NCBI RefSeq assembly: GCF_964199755.1
Contig: NC_133896.1
Location: forward strand, 86,660,215-86,724,214
DNA length: 64,000 nucleotides
From: Larus michahellis
Taxonomy: Eukaryota; Chordata; Aves; Charadriiformes; Laridae
Reading direction: 5' to 3'
Shown here one piece after another: positions 54,000-64,000 of the stretch. The notes under the pieces were generated by a model, which saw only the letters and a program-made list of their open reading frames with translations, had not been told where the DNA came from and ran no database searches. Positions within the stretch are counted from its first letter, which is position 1. The number at the start of each line of letters is the position of its first letter. A program made the position numbers and the translations under genes.

Positions 54000-55095
54000 C
54001 GGGGGGTAGCGCCGCCGCCCGCCGACGGGGCTTCCGCCTGCGCCGGCCGGCGGCTGCGCCCGGGTCGCCGGCAGGCCCCGCCCGGCGCCGTGCGGCAGGC
54101 GGGGTTCCGCTGTAGGGACTAGGCGACGGCGGCCGGGAGGCGGAGGGAAGAGGGGGGATGGCGGCTGCGAGGGCGGAGGCCTCGCCTCTCCACCCCTAGC
54201 CCGCAGGCGGCTGGGCCTGCGGCGGGCCCGCCTCCCGCCTCAGATCTCTCTAAGCCGGAGTGGCTGGGGAAGCGCACGGGGGGAAGTTTCGGGGCGGGGG
54301 GCAAAACAGCACTAATCTGTTTTGGTTTTTTTTAATTATGGATGTTGGATTTTCTGTCCTCAGGCAAACCCGCTAAACCCCAAAGTGCTGGGTCTGCATC
54401 CCAGAGTGCCCGGTAAAGCCACCCTGGGGCTGGGCCATGCTGTTCTCCCGTGGCTTCATCGGTCGGCTCGCAGACATGTCCCCTCACCCCCCAAAACTGC
54501 AGCCCCTTGTCTGCGGCAGTGAGTCCCATGTGGGAAACGGCCATTGCCAGCTGCATTTACCCATGCGCCAAAAGAAGCCTGGGACAAAATTTGACAAGGC
54601 AACTCAGGTTAAGCCAAAAGAACAAATGAAAAGGAGAAGGAAACACGCTTTGAGATTTCAGACTTCTCATTTCCATATTTGACAGAACAAAGCCACACAG
54701 TTGTCTACGACAGAAGAATTGTCTATAAATACGGAACAGTGCTGGTGCGTGATAGCTTCTGAACAAGCCTGTTCTCTGCCCACGCATGATGGCCAGCGTC
54801 ATTGAAAGCTCTGCACGGAACTCAGCTTCGTTTCTCTTGGCTGCCTTTGCTAATTGCACCGAGATTTAATTTAACGCAAAAATAGTGCTTCTGTCTCGTA
54901 TGAACTGCGCCTCACTGTTACTGAGACCAAGGCTATGGGAAGACAATCCCAATCTAACACCACCTTTCGCCAGCTGTAGGCTGTACAGTGTGCTTTTGCA
55001 ATCTAATTATAATACACCTTTCTTTCAACTCCCTGAACGACTGCTTGGTTCCTGCCAAAATAACAAATAAATAGTATGAAAGAAATGTAGTTATC

Positions 55096-55135
55096 TGGGG
55101 GGAAGAACAAACTATTGGGGGGAAGAACAAACTAC
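55096..55135. repeat. Two-copy 20-bp tandem repeat
   Basis: The unit TGGGGGGAAGAACAAACTAT occurs at 55096-55115 and again at 55116-55135 with one mismatch in the last base. It is probably a recent slippage duplication. No known function. Confidence 0.9.
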
Positions 55136-55204
55136 TGGTCGCGCAATTCAGTTTACAAACTTCAGTTCCTAATCTGCAATAGACACACGCATGGTTAAAG
55201 TCAC

Positions 55205-55261
55205 ATAATGTCAAATGATTACAGCCTAACCGGTGCTTGCCATAATGTCATTTGACATTAT
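55205..55261. repeat. 14-bp perfect inverted repeat with nested palindrome
   Basis: ATAATGTCAAATGA at 55205-55218 is exactly complementary to 55248-55261, with a 29-nt spacer. The right arm is also part of a second, tighter inverted repeat: ATAATGTCA (55242-55250), TT, TGACATTAT (55253-55261). Three copies of the same 9-mer therefore lie within 57 bp. Confidence 0.85.
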
Positions 55262-56187
55262 CCATCAGTCTGCTGCTGTTCCCCTTCCCGCCAGCAGCAA
55301 AGCCCCAGACGGTCCCATTGGATTGTTTTCTCACTGCGCTGGCAGAGCAATAGCAGCAGGACCTGGCTCCACCTGCACCCACAGCTCCCTGCCAGCTTGC
55401 ATCCTCTGGGATGCCTGTTAGGGACCTATTCAAACTATGCACCCGTGGAGGATGCCACCAGGCGAGCGTGTGACTACAGAGCTTGTTTTCCTGCTCCTGT
55501 TTGGGAAAAACCACTATTTGCTGCAGGTACCACAACTGTACCCCAGAAGAACTGACTCAGGCCGGGAGACACACTGAATTTAACAGGTGAGGACTCCCTG
55601 GGTGCCTGGTACAGTCATGACCCCTTTTGATCAGCAGGTCTTCTCCCAGGCCGTGCCCACCCCTGGCTTCTGGGTGGGTGTACCCGGACGGGTGTAGAAG
55701 CAACTCGAGAGGAGGCGGGGAGGGCAAGACCAAGGGAAGGACTTTTCCCAGGCAGTTTGGACCACGAGACCTCTGGAGAGGTGCAATGCTGAAGATGCAA
55801 AAGCGTTCAGCGCTGGCCTGAGGCTGACCCTACCAGGGCAGCGGGAATTTGACCGCTGATGTCAGTGGGCTCAGAGTTATGCCAGCATTGCCCACGCATG
55901 GACATCTTACCCGTGGGGTCTGAGCGAGTGGGAAAACCCCAGTGCAACAGTATTCACAGGGATATAACGAAAGGAAGTATAGATGGCTTTGGGTGGATTT
56001 ATACATGGTGGCCAATGGATGGGGATTATAAAAAGCAGTGTTTTTCCTCTCCCTTTTTCCCTACGTACTGATAGTGTAAGAGCTGTTCTGTTTTGTAAAG
56101 AAGTTATGCTGGTGATTCAGGGAGAGCAGTTCCACAAAGCAGAAGGTAACTGAAATAAAATGGACCGGACACATCAAAATCAATGCA

Positions 56188-56193
56188 TTTAAT
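56188..56193 (-). terminator. GPR19: Candidate poly(A) signal ATTAAA for GPR19
   Basis: On the minus strand an ATTAAA hexamer lies about 130 nt past the GPR19 stop codon. I noticed no AATAAA on this strand between the stop and about 55.8 kb. This would give a short 3' UTR. The call rests on the hexamer alone. Confidence 0.3.
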
Positions 56194-56321
56194 AAAATAA
56201 AACATCTTCTTTTCTTCCCTAAAAGTTGTGTTAAAAACATGTATATGTACATTGGTTCAAAACCCAGAGAAAGCTCCTTGTTCAGGGGGTACATCGTAAT
56301 TTTTCAAAGCAATGAAGCCAA

Positions 56322-57566
56322 CTAGACAAATGTATTTGGGGGATTAGACTGAATAGGCCAGGCAAGCTTTTTTTCCTTTGCTTCTCTGTTAAAAGCATCA
56401 TAGATGGAGTCTTTGGTGACAGTTTTGGCCGGAGCTGGGATTTCTGCAATCCCAACGTGATTTTTTTTGGCTATCCTGGAACTGGTGGTGATGGTGTATG
56501 CGTTGCTTCTGTAGCATTTCATGGCGGACATGCAACACGTTTCTTTCATCCCTCTTCTGAAGTTTGCATTGTACACAGAGTAGAGGGTTGGCTTAGAGGC
56601 TGAAGAACTGAAAGAGATCCAGGTGATGGCCAGGAAAACCAAGGAGCTCTTTCTGTAGTCTGTTTCCTGCGGGTGCCACAGTTGTACCACGTAAAAAGGG
56701 AGCCAGGACAGGAGAAACACGGAGTTTAACATTAAGAACATCTTGATGGTTTTCACCTTTGTTCTTGGGACGATGTTCATTGTCCTCCTGACAGTCATGC
56801 CATCGGTGCCTATTCTCCAAATGTACTTGATGACTTTCTGATAGAAGAGGATAATGAGCATGGAGGGGATCAAAAACACCACCAAGAGGTGGATGATACT
56901 GTAGACGGCTCCTTCCCAAGAACTGGGGAGAAAAAAGTTGCAGTGGTCGTCGCTGTTGGAGCCATAGAAGAAGAAAGCCGGTGATGCAAAGACAGCGTCA
57001 AACAGCCAAGAGGCCAGAATCATTTTCTTGGCTTTCTCCCTGGACACTTTGAAGCTCAAGGGGTAGACAATAGTGTAGAATCGATCCACGCATATCGAGA
57101 GGAGCACGTAGATCTGGACTCCGGGGGTGAGGTACTGTACGTACCTTACCAGCTTGCACATCACATTCCCCAGCACCCACCTGCCCCAGATAAACTGGAG
57201 CAGCACGAAGGGCACACTTGCAACACTGATGAGAAGGTCTGCACAAGCCATGGAGACAACAAAATAGTTGGTGGTGGATTGTGTCCTCCTGCTCCTGTGG
57301 ATCACTAAGCAAACGAGGGAGTTTCCAAAGACGGAAACCAGCCACAACACTCCCAAAACCATGCTGGCTGCTGCAATTTCCCCTGGCCTCAGCTCATACT
57401 GCAAGACAGTGTGGTTCCTGCTTGTGCTGGGTCCTATGGGTGACTCCGCCATCTCGCAGCCAGCAGGAGGGATGGAGGTTTTGGGGTAGCTCTTGTTCTG
57501 CTGCGGGAGCAATAAGGTAGGGAGAACAGAAGGACCGCTGCTGTTATCCATGCTGTGGGGAAACAT
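56322..57566 (-). CDS. GPR19: GPR19, orphan class A G-protein-coupled receptor
   Basis: This intact 414-residue seven-transmembrane receptor is encoded in one exon. It matches my memory of human GPR19 (415 residues) along its length, especially RSRRTQSTTNYFVVSMACAD, TPGVQIYVLLSIC and the C-terminal SNPPNTFV. N-glycosylation sequons are at Asn8, Asn24 and Asn51. TM1 has Asn82 (GNSLV) and TM2 has Asp110. TM3 starts at Cys137, which should pair with Cys209, and ends in DRF (161-163) instead of DRY. TM6 has SWLP (287-290). TM7 has KPTLY (325-329) in place of NPxxY. Cys344 and Cys345 are possible palmitoylation sites. Adropin has been proposed as its ligand in the literature, but this is disputed. 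I chose the ATG at 57566 by alignment with the human start; Met6 (57551) has a better Kozak context. A splice acceptor (GATGCAG|CC) at 57587 implies upstream non-coding exons. Confidence 0.97.
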   Translation of the reverse strand: MFPHSMDNSSGPSVLPTLLLPQQNKSYPKTSIPPAGCEMAESPIGPSTSRNHTVLQYELRPGEIAAASMVLGVLWLVSVFGNSLVCLVIHRSRRTQSTTNYFVVSMACADLLISVASVPFVLLQFIWGRWVLGNVMCKLVRYVQYLTPGVQIYVLLSICVDRFYTIVYPLSFKVSREKAKKMILASWLFDAVFASPAFFFYGSNSDDHCNFFLPSSWEGAVYSIIHLLVVFLIPSMLIILFYQKVIKYIWRIGTDGMTVRRTMNIVPRTKVKTIKMFLMLNSVFLLSWLPFYVVQLWHPQETDYRKSSLVFLAITWISFSSSASKPTLYSVYNANFRRGMKETCCMSAMKCYRSNAYTITTSSRIAKKNHVGIAEIPAPAKTVTKDSIYDAFNREAKEKKLAWPIQSNPPNTFV

Positions 57567-57586
57567 GGCCAACTCTTCTGCTCAGG

Positions 57587-57589
57587 CTG
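57587..57589 (-). promoter_or_regulatory. GPR19: Splice acceptor in front of GPR19 coding exon
   Basis: On the minus strand a pyrimidine-rich run (TTTTCTCTTCTCTCTTGATG) is followed by CAG. This places the start of the coding exon at 57586, 20 nt before the ATG. It fits the mammalian gene structure of one coding exon preceded by non-coding exons. Confidence 0.6.
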
Positions 57590-60500
57590 CATCAAGAGAG
57601 AAGAGAAAATGTTGTATTTAACAAGTATGTGGGAAAAACCTACCTTAACTGGTGAAAGCTAATTTTAAACTACCTAAAGTAGTAGGTTTCAGAGAAATGG
57701 TCAGAAATCTCTGGTGAGATTATCTGGTGGAGCAGAGGCCATGAAGTTTCATGCAGATTCTTATGAATGGCCTGAGTATTTTAGGACAGGCACTCCTGTC
57801 CTCCGAAAGACAAATGTCCCTTTCACAGATAGAGACTGAGGTGCAGTTTCACCAGTGCTGCTGACCTGCAAACTGAGTGAGTGGAATATGCCCCACTGAT
57901 CCCAGAAATGAGCTGTACTTCTGGAGTGCGTGGAAGTTGCAAAAAACCCACACCAACAGTGTCCCTGCTGCCTTGACTTGACATAAATCCATCAAGCAGA
58001 TAGACAAAGGAGCTGTTTCTTATACCGAGAGGTGGAATGGGAAGTAATATTTCTCACAATCTTCATTGATAAGGATGCTAGCAGCCAAACCCTGCTCCCA
58101 TCCAATCATTAGTACCATTGGTGTTAATATCCCCAATATCCTTGAATCTTTTTGTTTCTGGATGTAACTTTGGAAGGTAAGTGAGGTCTGAGTTTGAAGG
58201 CAAGGGAAAGCTCAGCGCGGTGGAAGGACTGGCAGCAAGCTGGGTGGGCGCTCCTCACCATGAATCCTCCTCAGCCCTTCCACAGTGAGGAGATTTTCAT
58301 CAAGCGTTGGACACTGTGTAACTTAAAGTGTCTCTCCTGAACATCAACACTATCCCCACACATCCTCGCCTTGTTAGTTACCTGCCCCATCAAGGGTAAC
58401 CTTTCCTGCTGTCACCCTGAGAAGAAGGGTCCCCCAAAACCTGCAGAAGCGTTTTTTATCAGCGGCAGAGTTTTGATTCAAAAGTAAAACTCTAGGGGAG
58501 GAGGTAAATGTTCTCATGCAGCTGAGGTAGGGGGGGAGCCTTTTGATTTCCACCAGTGGAACTTCGGGTTGCAGCGGTTGAACTGTCACTAGACACTACT
58601 GCTGTCAGCTGTTGAGGATCTCTATGCTCTGGAGAAAACCCGGGGGGAGGGTCAATATCCTTACCTTGGTCGGGGATCTCCCAAGCAGCAAGACTGACTC
58701 TTCACAGCTCCCCCTGCCGAGCGGAGTCCATCCGCCACCAACCTGCAGGTCTGTGGGTGACCCAAGAGGCAACTGAAGGGTTGCCATGAGCAACTGACAC
58801 CAACACACAACACGGAACCTCTGCCCACGGCTGTGTCACGGGGAGCCCTTGCCCAGCTCTGGGAAAGGACTCAGTTGCCTTGGCTTGGCCTTGGGACGTG
58901 CCAAAGTTCTGAGCTCAGGAGTCCTCTGTTGAGACAACCTGTGGGTTTGCAGGGGTGCAGGGGTTGCCAGATGAGTCCAACCCCTGTTCTTTTTAAATGT
59001 GCATGTCTCCGTTTATAGTTCCCCCGTGTTTCCTTTTCCTTTCTTTTCTTTCCAGACCCTTGAAGGCCTTCCTCCTTCTTTCCATCTCCTGTACAGACGT
59101 TGCCTTGCCTGGGCACTGATACCACATAGCCTTCACAGCTCCAAGGCCAGGTACTGAACGTCACCAAATTGGTGGGTGCAAGGCAAAAAAAGAGATTGGA
59201 ACCGGGTTTAAAGGAGGTTATGGCTCTGTTAGCTGCTAAACAACTCACTATTATTAGATGGACAGTAGTTGAACTTGGGGGCCCCCAGTGTTTACCTCTT
59301 TAAAGCAGCACAGAGCAGTCATCCAACGCGGACTCTCATTGCTGACTACAACCCCACCCCCAATGCCAACTCAATCAATAATCTGTTGACTTTTTAGACA
59401 GTGTTTTTCACCTGCCTGGATGCTCGAGTGTCCTTTCTATTTGTGAGCTAGCACTGAAATACAGCTTCTGGGACAAATTTTTATATTAGTTGCATTGGGC
59501 CAGCACATTTAACTTCAATTCACGTCCTTTCCACTTCCGCATAATGGATTTCTCGCTCCTCTCTACAGTGTTTTCTTTTATTTTTGTGAAAGTGTGAATT
59601 TGTGGTATATCACCACCCCTGAAAAGTTTTAATTTACCTATCAACCATCGTCTGTGTCTACCACGTGGAATTTTATCATTGAAAACATTATTAAAATAAA
59701 GTTCTATTTAAATGTGTTAGTTGTGTAAGTGAATTCCTTATTTTGTCTCTAATGTGGATATAATACAAATCCTCTGTAGTGTCCTGCGTCCAGTAACTAA
59801 ATTAATGTGCCTGAAACTGTGTGTGGTTGTACATATCTACATTAGGATATATAAACCTGATGTTTGTATTACCATGACCCAAGCAACTTAAGCGCCTTGC
59901 CAAATACTTTGTATAGTTTCTTATCAGTTTTGCTTTTCCTTTATGACTTACTCTGTACATTCAATGCTTGACATAAGGGGATTATTTGAAACTGTCCGAT
60001 TGGTACATGAAAGATGTAGCTGCAGGTTCCTCTGAAGGGCCTGGCTAGGGCTTAAGGCAGAAGCTGTGCCTGGGGGTAACACAGCACAGGAATAGCCCTG
60101 ACCTACCTGTCCCTGCATGGTGACACGTTGGTGTGCAGTCCCGATTACATGGGCACAGTCCCATTTGCCTCATTGCTGCTACTGAGCATTACAGAATGTG
60201 ACTGCCGTGCTCTTGGACTCTCTAAGACTGGCTTACAGTGACTAGTTTGGAGGAGAGGGTGTTAACTGTACATACAGTGTATGCAAGTGCGAATACCCAC
60301 AAACGTACATATATATATATTTGAAGTTCCTCTTATCTGCACCCAGGTGTTTCACCCTGTAGGGCACCAGCTCCCAAGCAGAGATGCTCTACAGAGGTAG
60401 AAAAACACCTTTAGTGACTTAGCTGTGACACAGGGCTGATGGGGTCTGTCCATCTTCCTCTCCCTCAGCATCCCTTCCTTCCCATCTTGGTGGGGAGGGA

Positions 60501-60935
60501 AGCACAGCAGCCACTGGGCAAGGCTGGCTCTCTCCTAGCCAGCCGCAGTGGTTTCTGCATGGCTTTTGGTGGACCTCAGCTTCCCTGTACCTCAGCAGCC
60601 TGACTGAATTGAATCTGCTCTCTCCAGGGAGGCTGGGTGCCCACCCTATAAAGAAGAGGTGGGAAGGGGGCAAAGAAGCAATGGTGTCTGGACAAGGGCA
60701 GTTGTGTCATCCCATAGTATCTCTACTGCCTTGCTCATATTACATATCACATCAGCCCTCCTCATATTCCCTCAATCATCTACGCCTGTCTCACCACAGT
60801 AGTCTCCGCACAGGGCTCCATATTCGCTCTCCTTCCAGCATCCTGACACCCCCAACCCTTAACACTATTCCAACAGTCCCAGTGAAGAACCGTTTTCCTC
60901 ACCCTCAAGTTACAACCACCCCAGCCAGACCTTTA

Positions 60936-60971
<36 letters not shown>

Positions 60972-62200
60972 AGCTTCTTTCAGCTTGGCTTCTTCCACCA
61001 CCACTATGTAAGCAAAGGCAGGTGGCAGCTGGGACCCTGCCTAATGCATAGCACAGGTAATATTTGTGCTTGCTTTTAGTATTCAGTCTCACAGTTCATT
61101 CACTGTATGATACGGTTAGTAGGTGACACTTTAAATGTTTGCATTCTCTTGCAGATTTTTCTTTTAAGAGTGAAAAAAGTTTTACCAGTTTACCAAAAGA
61201 GGGAAGCCTGGCTACCAAACTCTCCCTCTGCATTTCAAAAAACTATAAATAAACATTTTCTGAAAGAAAAGCAGCTGAAAATTTCAGGAAAAAAAAAAAA
61301 AAAGCACCAAGAATGCAAGAATCACAATGAAACATTAGGAATTGCCCCAAACTGGCCATCTGATGTGAAATGAGAAGATAGGCTCAGTCTCTTCCCGCAC
61401 ATACCTCCAAATAAAAGCCAACACCACCCAGCTGTGTTAACAAAGGAGACGGGGACTGGCTGGGCATGAAGAACAAGTCAGCCGCCCGTCCCTTGGCGTG
61501 GGTCCATGGTGTCGGGCAGGCAGCAGCAGGGCAGGATGAAGCAGGATGTGTCCCTGCTGCTGCTGCTGCTGCCGCCGCCGCCCCTTGCAGGGAAGGATCT
61601 CAGAGAAGCAAGAAATCTCACCTCTGTTTAAGTTTCTTTCTTTAAAGCAGACAGCAGATGTCTGCCAGAGATGGGACCAGATGGCCTATTTTCATCATTC
61701 TACCCTAACTGTTACAATGTGTAGTATAACCTGCCCCTTTGGTAGCTCTTCACGTAATGGCCCACCCCTAAAAAGAAAGTGTCTTTTATTTACAGATAAC
61801 TGTATTATTCTAAGTACTCATACTACTCTCACCCTTCTCTGTAAGGATGAGAGACCTGAAAAAGAAGGAATATATCTTACAGTCTTTTTATTCCTTGCAC
61901 TCCTTACTCTCTGGGCCACTATTACTCCTAAACGCTGCCCCAAAAGTAATAATAAAAAAAAAAAACAATTACAAAGAGGAAGTGAAAAATTTCCCAGGAA
62001 AAAGCATTACTTAAGCAATCAATCGCACTAAGGCCATTGAGGGAGTAGACAGGCTTGTCCATACAACTCCCCTTCCGCAAACACCCTGTGCTTTGGCGGC
62101 GGTTTGAACAGGATTACTCGGGGAGACGAGAGACGCTCACGCAGACACCAGAAGATGCACATGTCCATTTAGACCAGGACGTGCAGATTAACCGCTTTCA
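57590..62200. other. Intergenic region between GPR19 and MANSC1
   Basis: About 4.6 kb between two divergently transcribed genes, probably containing the 5' non-coding exon(s) and promoter of GPR19. A consensus minus-strand donor (CAAG|GTAAGG) at 58665/58664 and another (GCAG|GTAACT) near 58383 are candidates. A T29 run and a short CTG/CCG stretch (about 61556-61582) are the only repeats I can name. No protein-coding exon is recognisable; the open frames of up to 161 codons are low-complexity or lack similarity that I recognise. Confidence 0.65.
60940..60968. repeat. poly(T) tract, 29 T
   Basis: An uninterrupted T29 run, equivalent to A29 on the minus strand. It could be the tail of a minus-strand retroinsertion, but I see no recognisable element body to its right, so I call it only a homopolymer. 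Confidence 0.9.
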
Positions 62201-62927
62201 CGACCGCCTCCAAAAGCGGATCTCAGTCGGAGGAGACCGAGCCAAACCACATCAGCCTGACCCACCACCCCCCAAGAGTTTCACCGGGTGGTTTTCCCTT
62301 TGCGCCCGGGACCGGCGAGCGGCTGGAGGAGCGGAGCCGCCCCCGCAGCCCCGCCGGGCGGGCCGAAGGGAGGGCGGGCAAGCCGGAGGGAAAGGGGGGT
62401 GGCTCGGATCCGCCTCCCCCGGCCCCTCCTCCCGGAGGTGTCGGCGGATCGGGACTCCCACCGTTCTCCACCGCTGCCTTCCCGCCCTCGGACGCGCAGC
62501 GGAGACCAGCCCGGTGGGCGGAGGCGGGGGGGTCGGCCCGAAGGTGCCCCCAAAAACGCATCCCCGCCCCGAGAGCAGAGGAGGCCTCTCGGCGGCGGCT
62601 ATCCCGGCTACCAGCCCTTCTGGGAAGCTGGCCGCGAAATCCGGTTGCCGGCCGAGGAGGGTCCGGTACGTCCGTGGTAAGGGGCACCCAGAGAGCGGCG
62701 AGGGACCATGCAGCCCGCTAGCCGCCGGTGGCCCGTTTGCTGGCTAGTGATCGCCTGCGCGGTGGCCAGACCATGCCTGAGTCAAGAGTGCTCCGCCGAG
62801 AGAATGGCCGATACCATCGTCGATATAAACTTATCTCTGCCCAAAGGCATCCGGGGCGCGGAGCCGCTGTACGCCCTGAACCCCGAAGCTTGTGTCCGCG
62901 CCTGCTGCTCGGGGGAAAAGCTGTCAG

Positions 62928-62950
<23 letters not shown>
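62200..62950. promoter_or_regulatory. MANSC1: CpG island and promoter region of MANSC1
   Basis: A sharp rise in GC and CpG content surrounds the first coding exon of MANSC1. A GC box (CCCCGCCCC) is at about 62562-62570 and no TATA box is evident. GPR19 points away from the other side, so the island could serve as a two-way promoter. The long overlapping open frames on both strands here are products of base composition. Confidence 0.82.
62708..62927 (+). CDS. MANSC1: MANSC1 coding exon 1 (signal peptide and start of MANSC domain)
   Basis: MANSC1 is a single-pass type I membrane protein with an extracellular MANSC (MANEC) cysteine-rich domain; its function is poorly known. This exon encodes residues 1-73 plus one base. 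It gives a signal peptide (hydrophobic CWLVIACAVA, likely cleavage near Gln26) and then the start of the domain with Cys28, Cys62, Cys66 and Cys67. The blocks VVDIxxSLxKGIRGxEP-like (here IVDINLSLPKGIRGAEP) and CxxxCCS match the family. Asn41-Leu-Ser is a sequon. The ATG has A at -3. The donor is TCAG|GTAACC in phase 1. Reading on past it gives unrelated intron sequence. Confidence 0.94.

Positions 62951-64000
<1,050 letters not shown>

Larger units (their letters stand above)
54301..56187. other. Intergenic region between BORCS5 promoter and GPR19 3' end
   Basis: About 1.9 kb without a recognisable gene. It contains a two-copy 20-bp tandem repeat (55096-55135) and a 14-bp inverted repeat (55205-55218 with 55248-55261). 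The scattered open frames of up to 100 codons do not look like protein families I know. Confidence 0.7.

Noticed and set aside
56593..57345. 108- and 115-codon minus-strand frames inside GPR19
   Set aside because: They are out-of-frame shadows of the intact GPR19 coding region.
61546..62031. 161-codon plus-strand frame with Cys and Arg runs
   Set aside because: It starts at GTG in a CTG/CCG repeat and has no similarity to known proteins, no splice signals of note and AT-rich codons typical of non-coding DNA.
62055..62747. 230-codon plus-strand and several minus-strand frames near MANSC1
   Set aside because: They are composition-driven frames in the CpG island, rich in Pro, Gly and Arg, with no recognisable family. 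The real exon is in another frame starting at 62708.

Overview
The window looks like nuclear DNA from a bird. It has intron-split genes with GT/AG boundaries, two CpG-island promoters in otherwise AT-rich sequence, and CR1 LINE fragments ending in the ATTCTATGATTCTA-type 8-bp tail typical of avian CR1. Three protein-coding genes are recognisable by their protein sequences: BORCS5 (minus strand), GPR19 (minus strand) and MANSC1 (plus strand). Their mammalian orthologues lie together on human 12p13. I cannot assign the species; crocodilians and turtles also carry CR1 elements.

Layout. Positions 1-53842 are almost entirely BORCS5, read right to left. Coding exon 1 is 53785-53842, exon 2 is 52976-53119 and exon 3 is 564-721; the last coding exon lies off the left edge. 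The intron between exons 2 and 3 is about 52 kb and fills most of the window. It contains several CR1 copies, a tRNA-like element, simple repeats, small CpG clusters and one orphan exon-like segment, but no second gene that I can identify. The BORCS5 promoter is a CpG island at about 53.4-54.3 kb. Just upstream of the start codon it carries a (GGC)8-(GGA)10-(GGC)16 tract on the sense strand.

Positions 56322-57566 hold the complete single-exon coding region of GPR19, an orphan class A receptor, about 2 kb upstream of BORCS5 and on the same strand. After about 5 kb of non-coding DNA a second CpG island (62.2-62.95 kb) carries coding exon 1 of MANSC1 (62708-62927). Exon 2 is at 63790-63930 and the gene continues off the right edge. 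GPR19 and MANSC1 are head to head.

The three genes do not form one pathway. BORCS5 positions lysosomes, GPR19 is a cell-surface receptor and MANSC1 is a poorly understood membrane protein. The points most worth following up are the placement of GPR19 between BORCS5 and MANSC1 (from memory, DUSP16 and CREBL2 separate BORCS5 from GPR19 in human and mouse), the translatable GC-rich triplet tract in the BORCS5 leader, and the unexplained exon-like segment at 37744-38033. I found no clearly new biological system.
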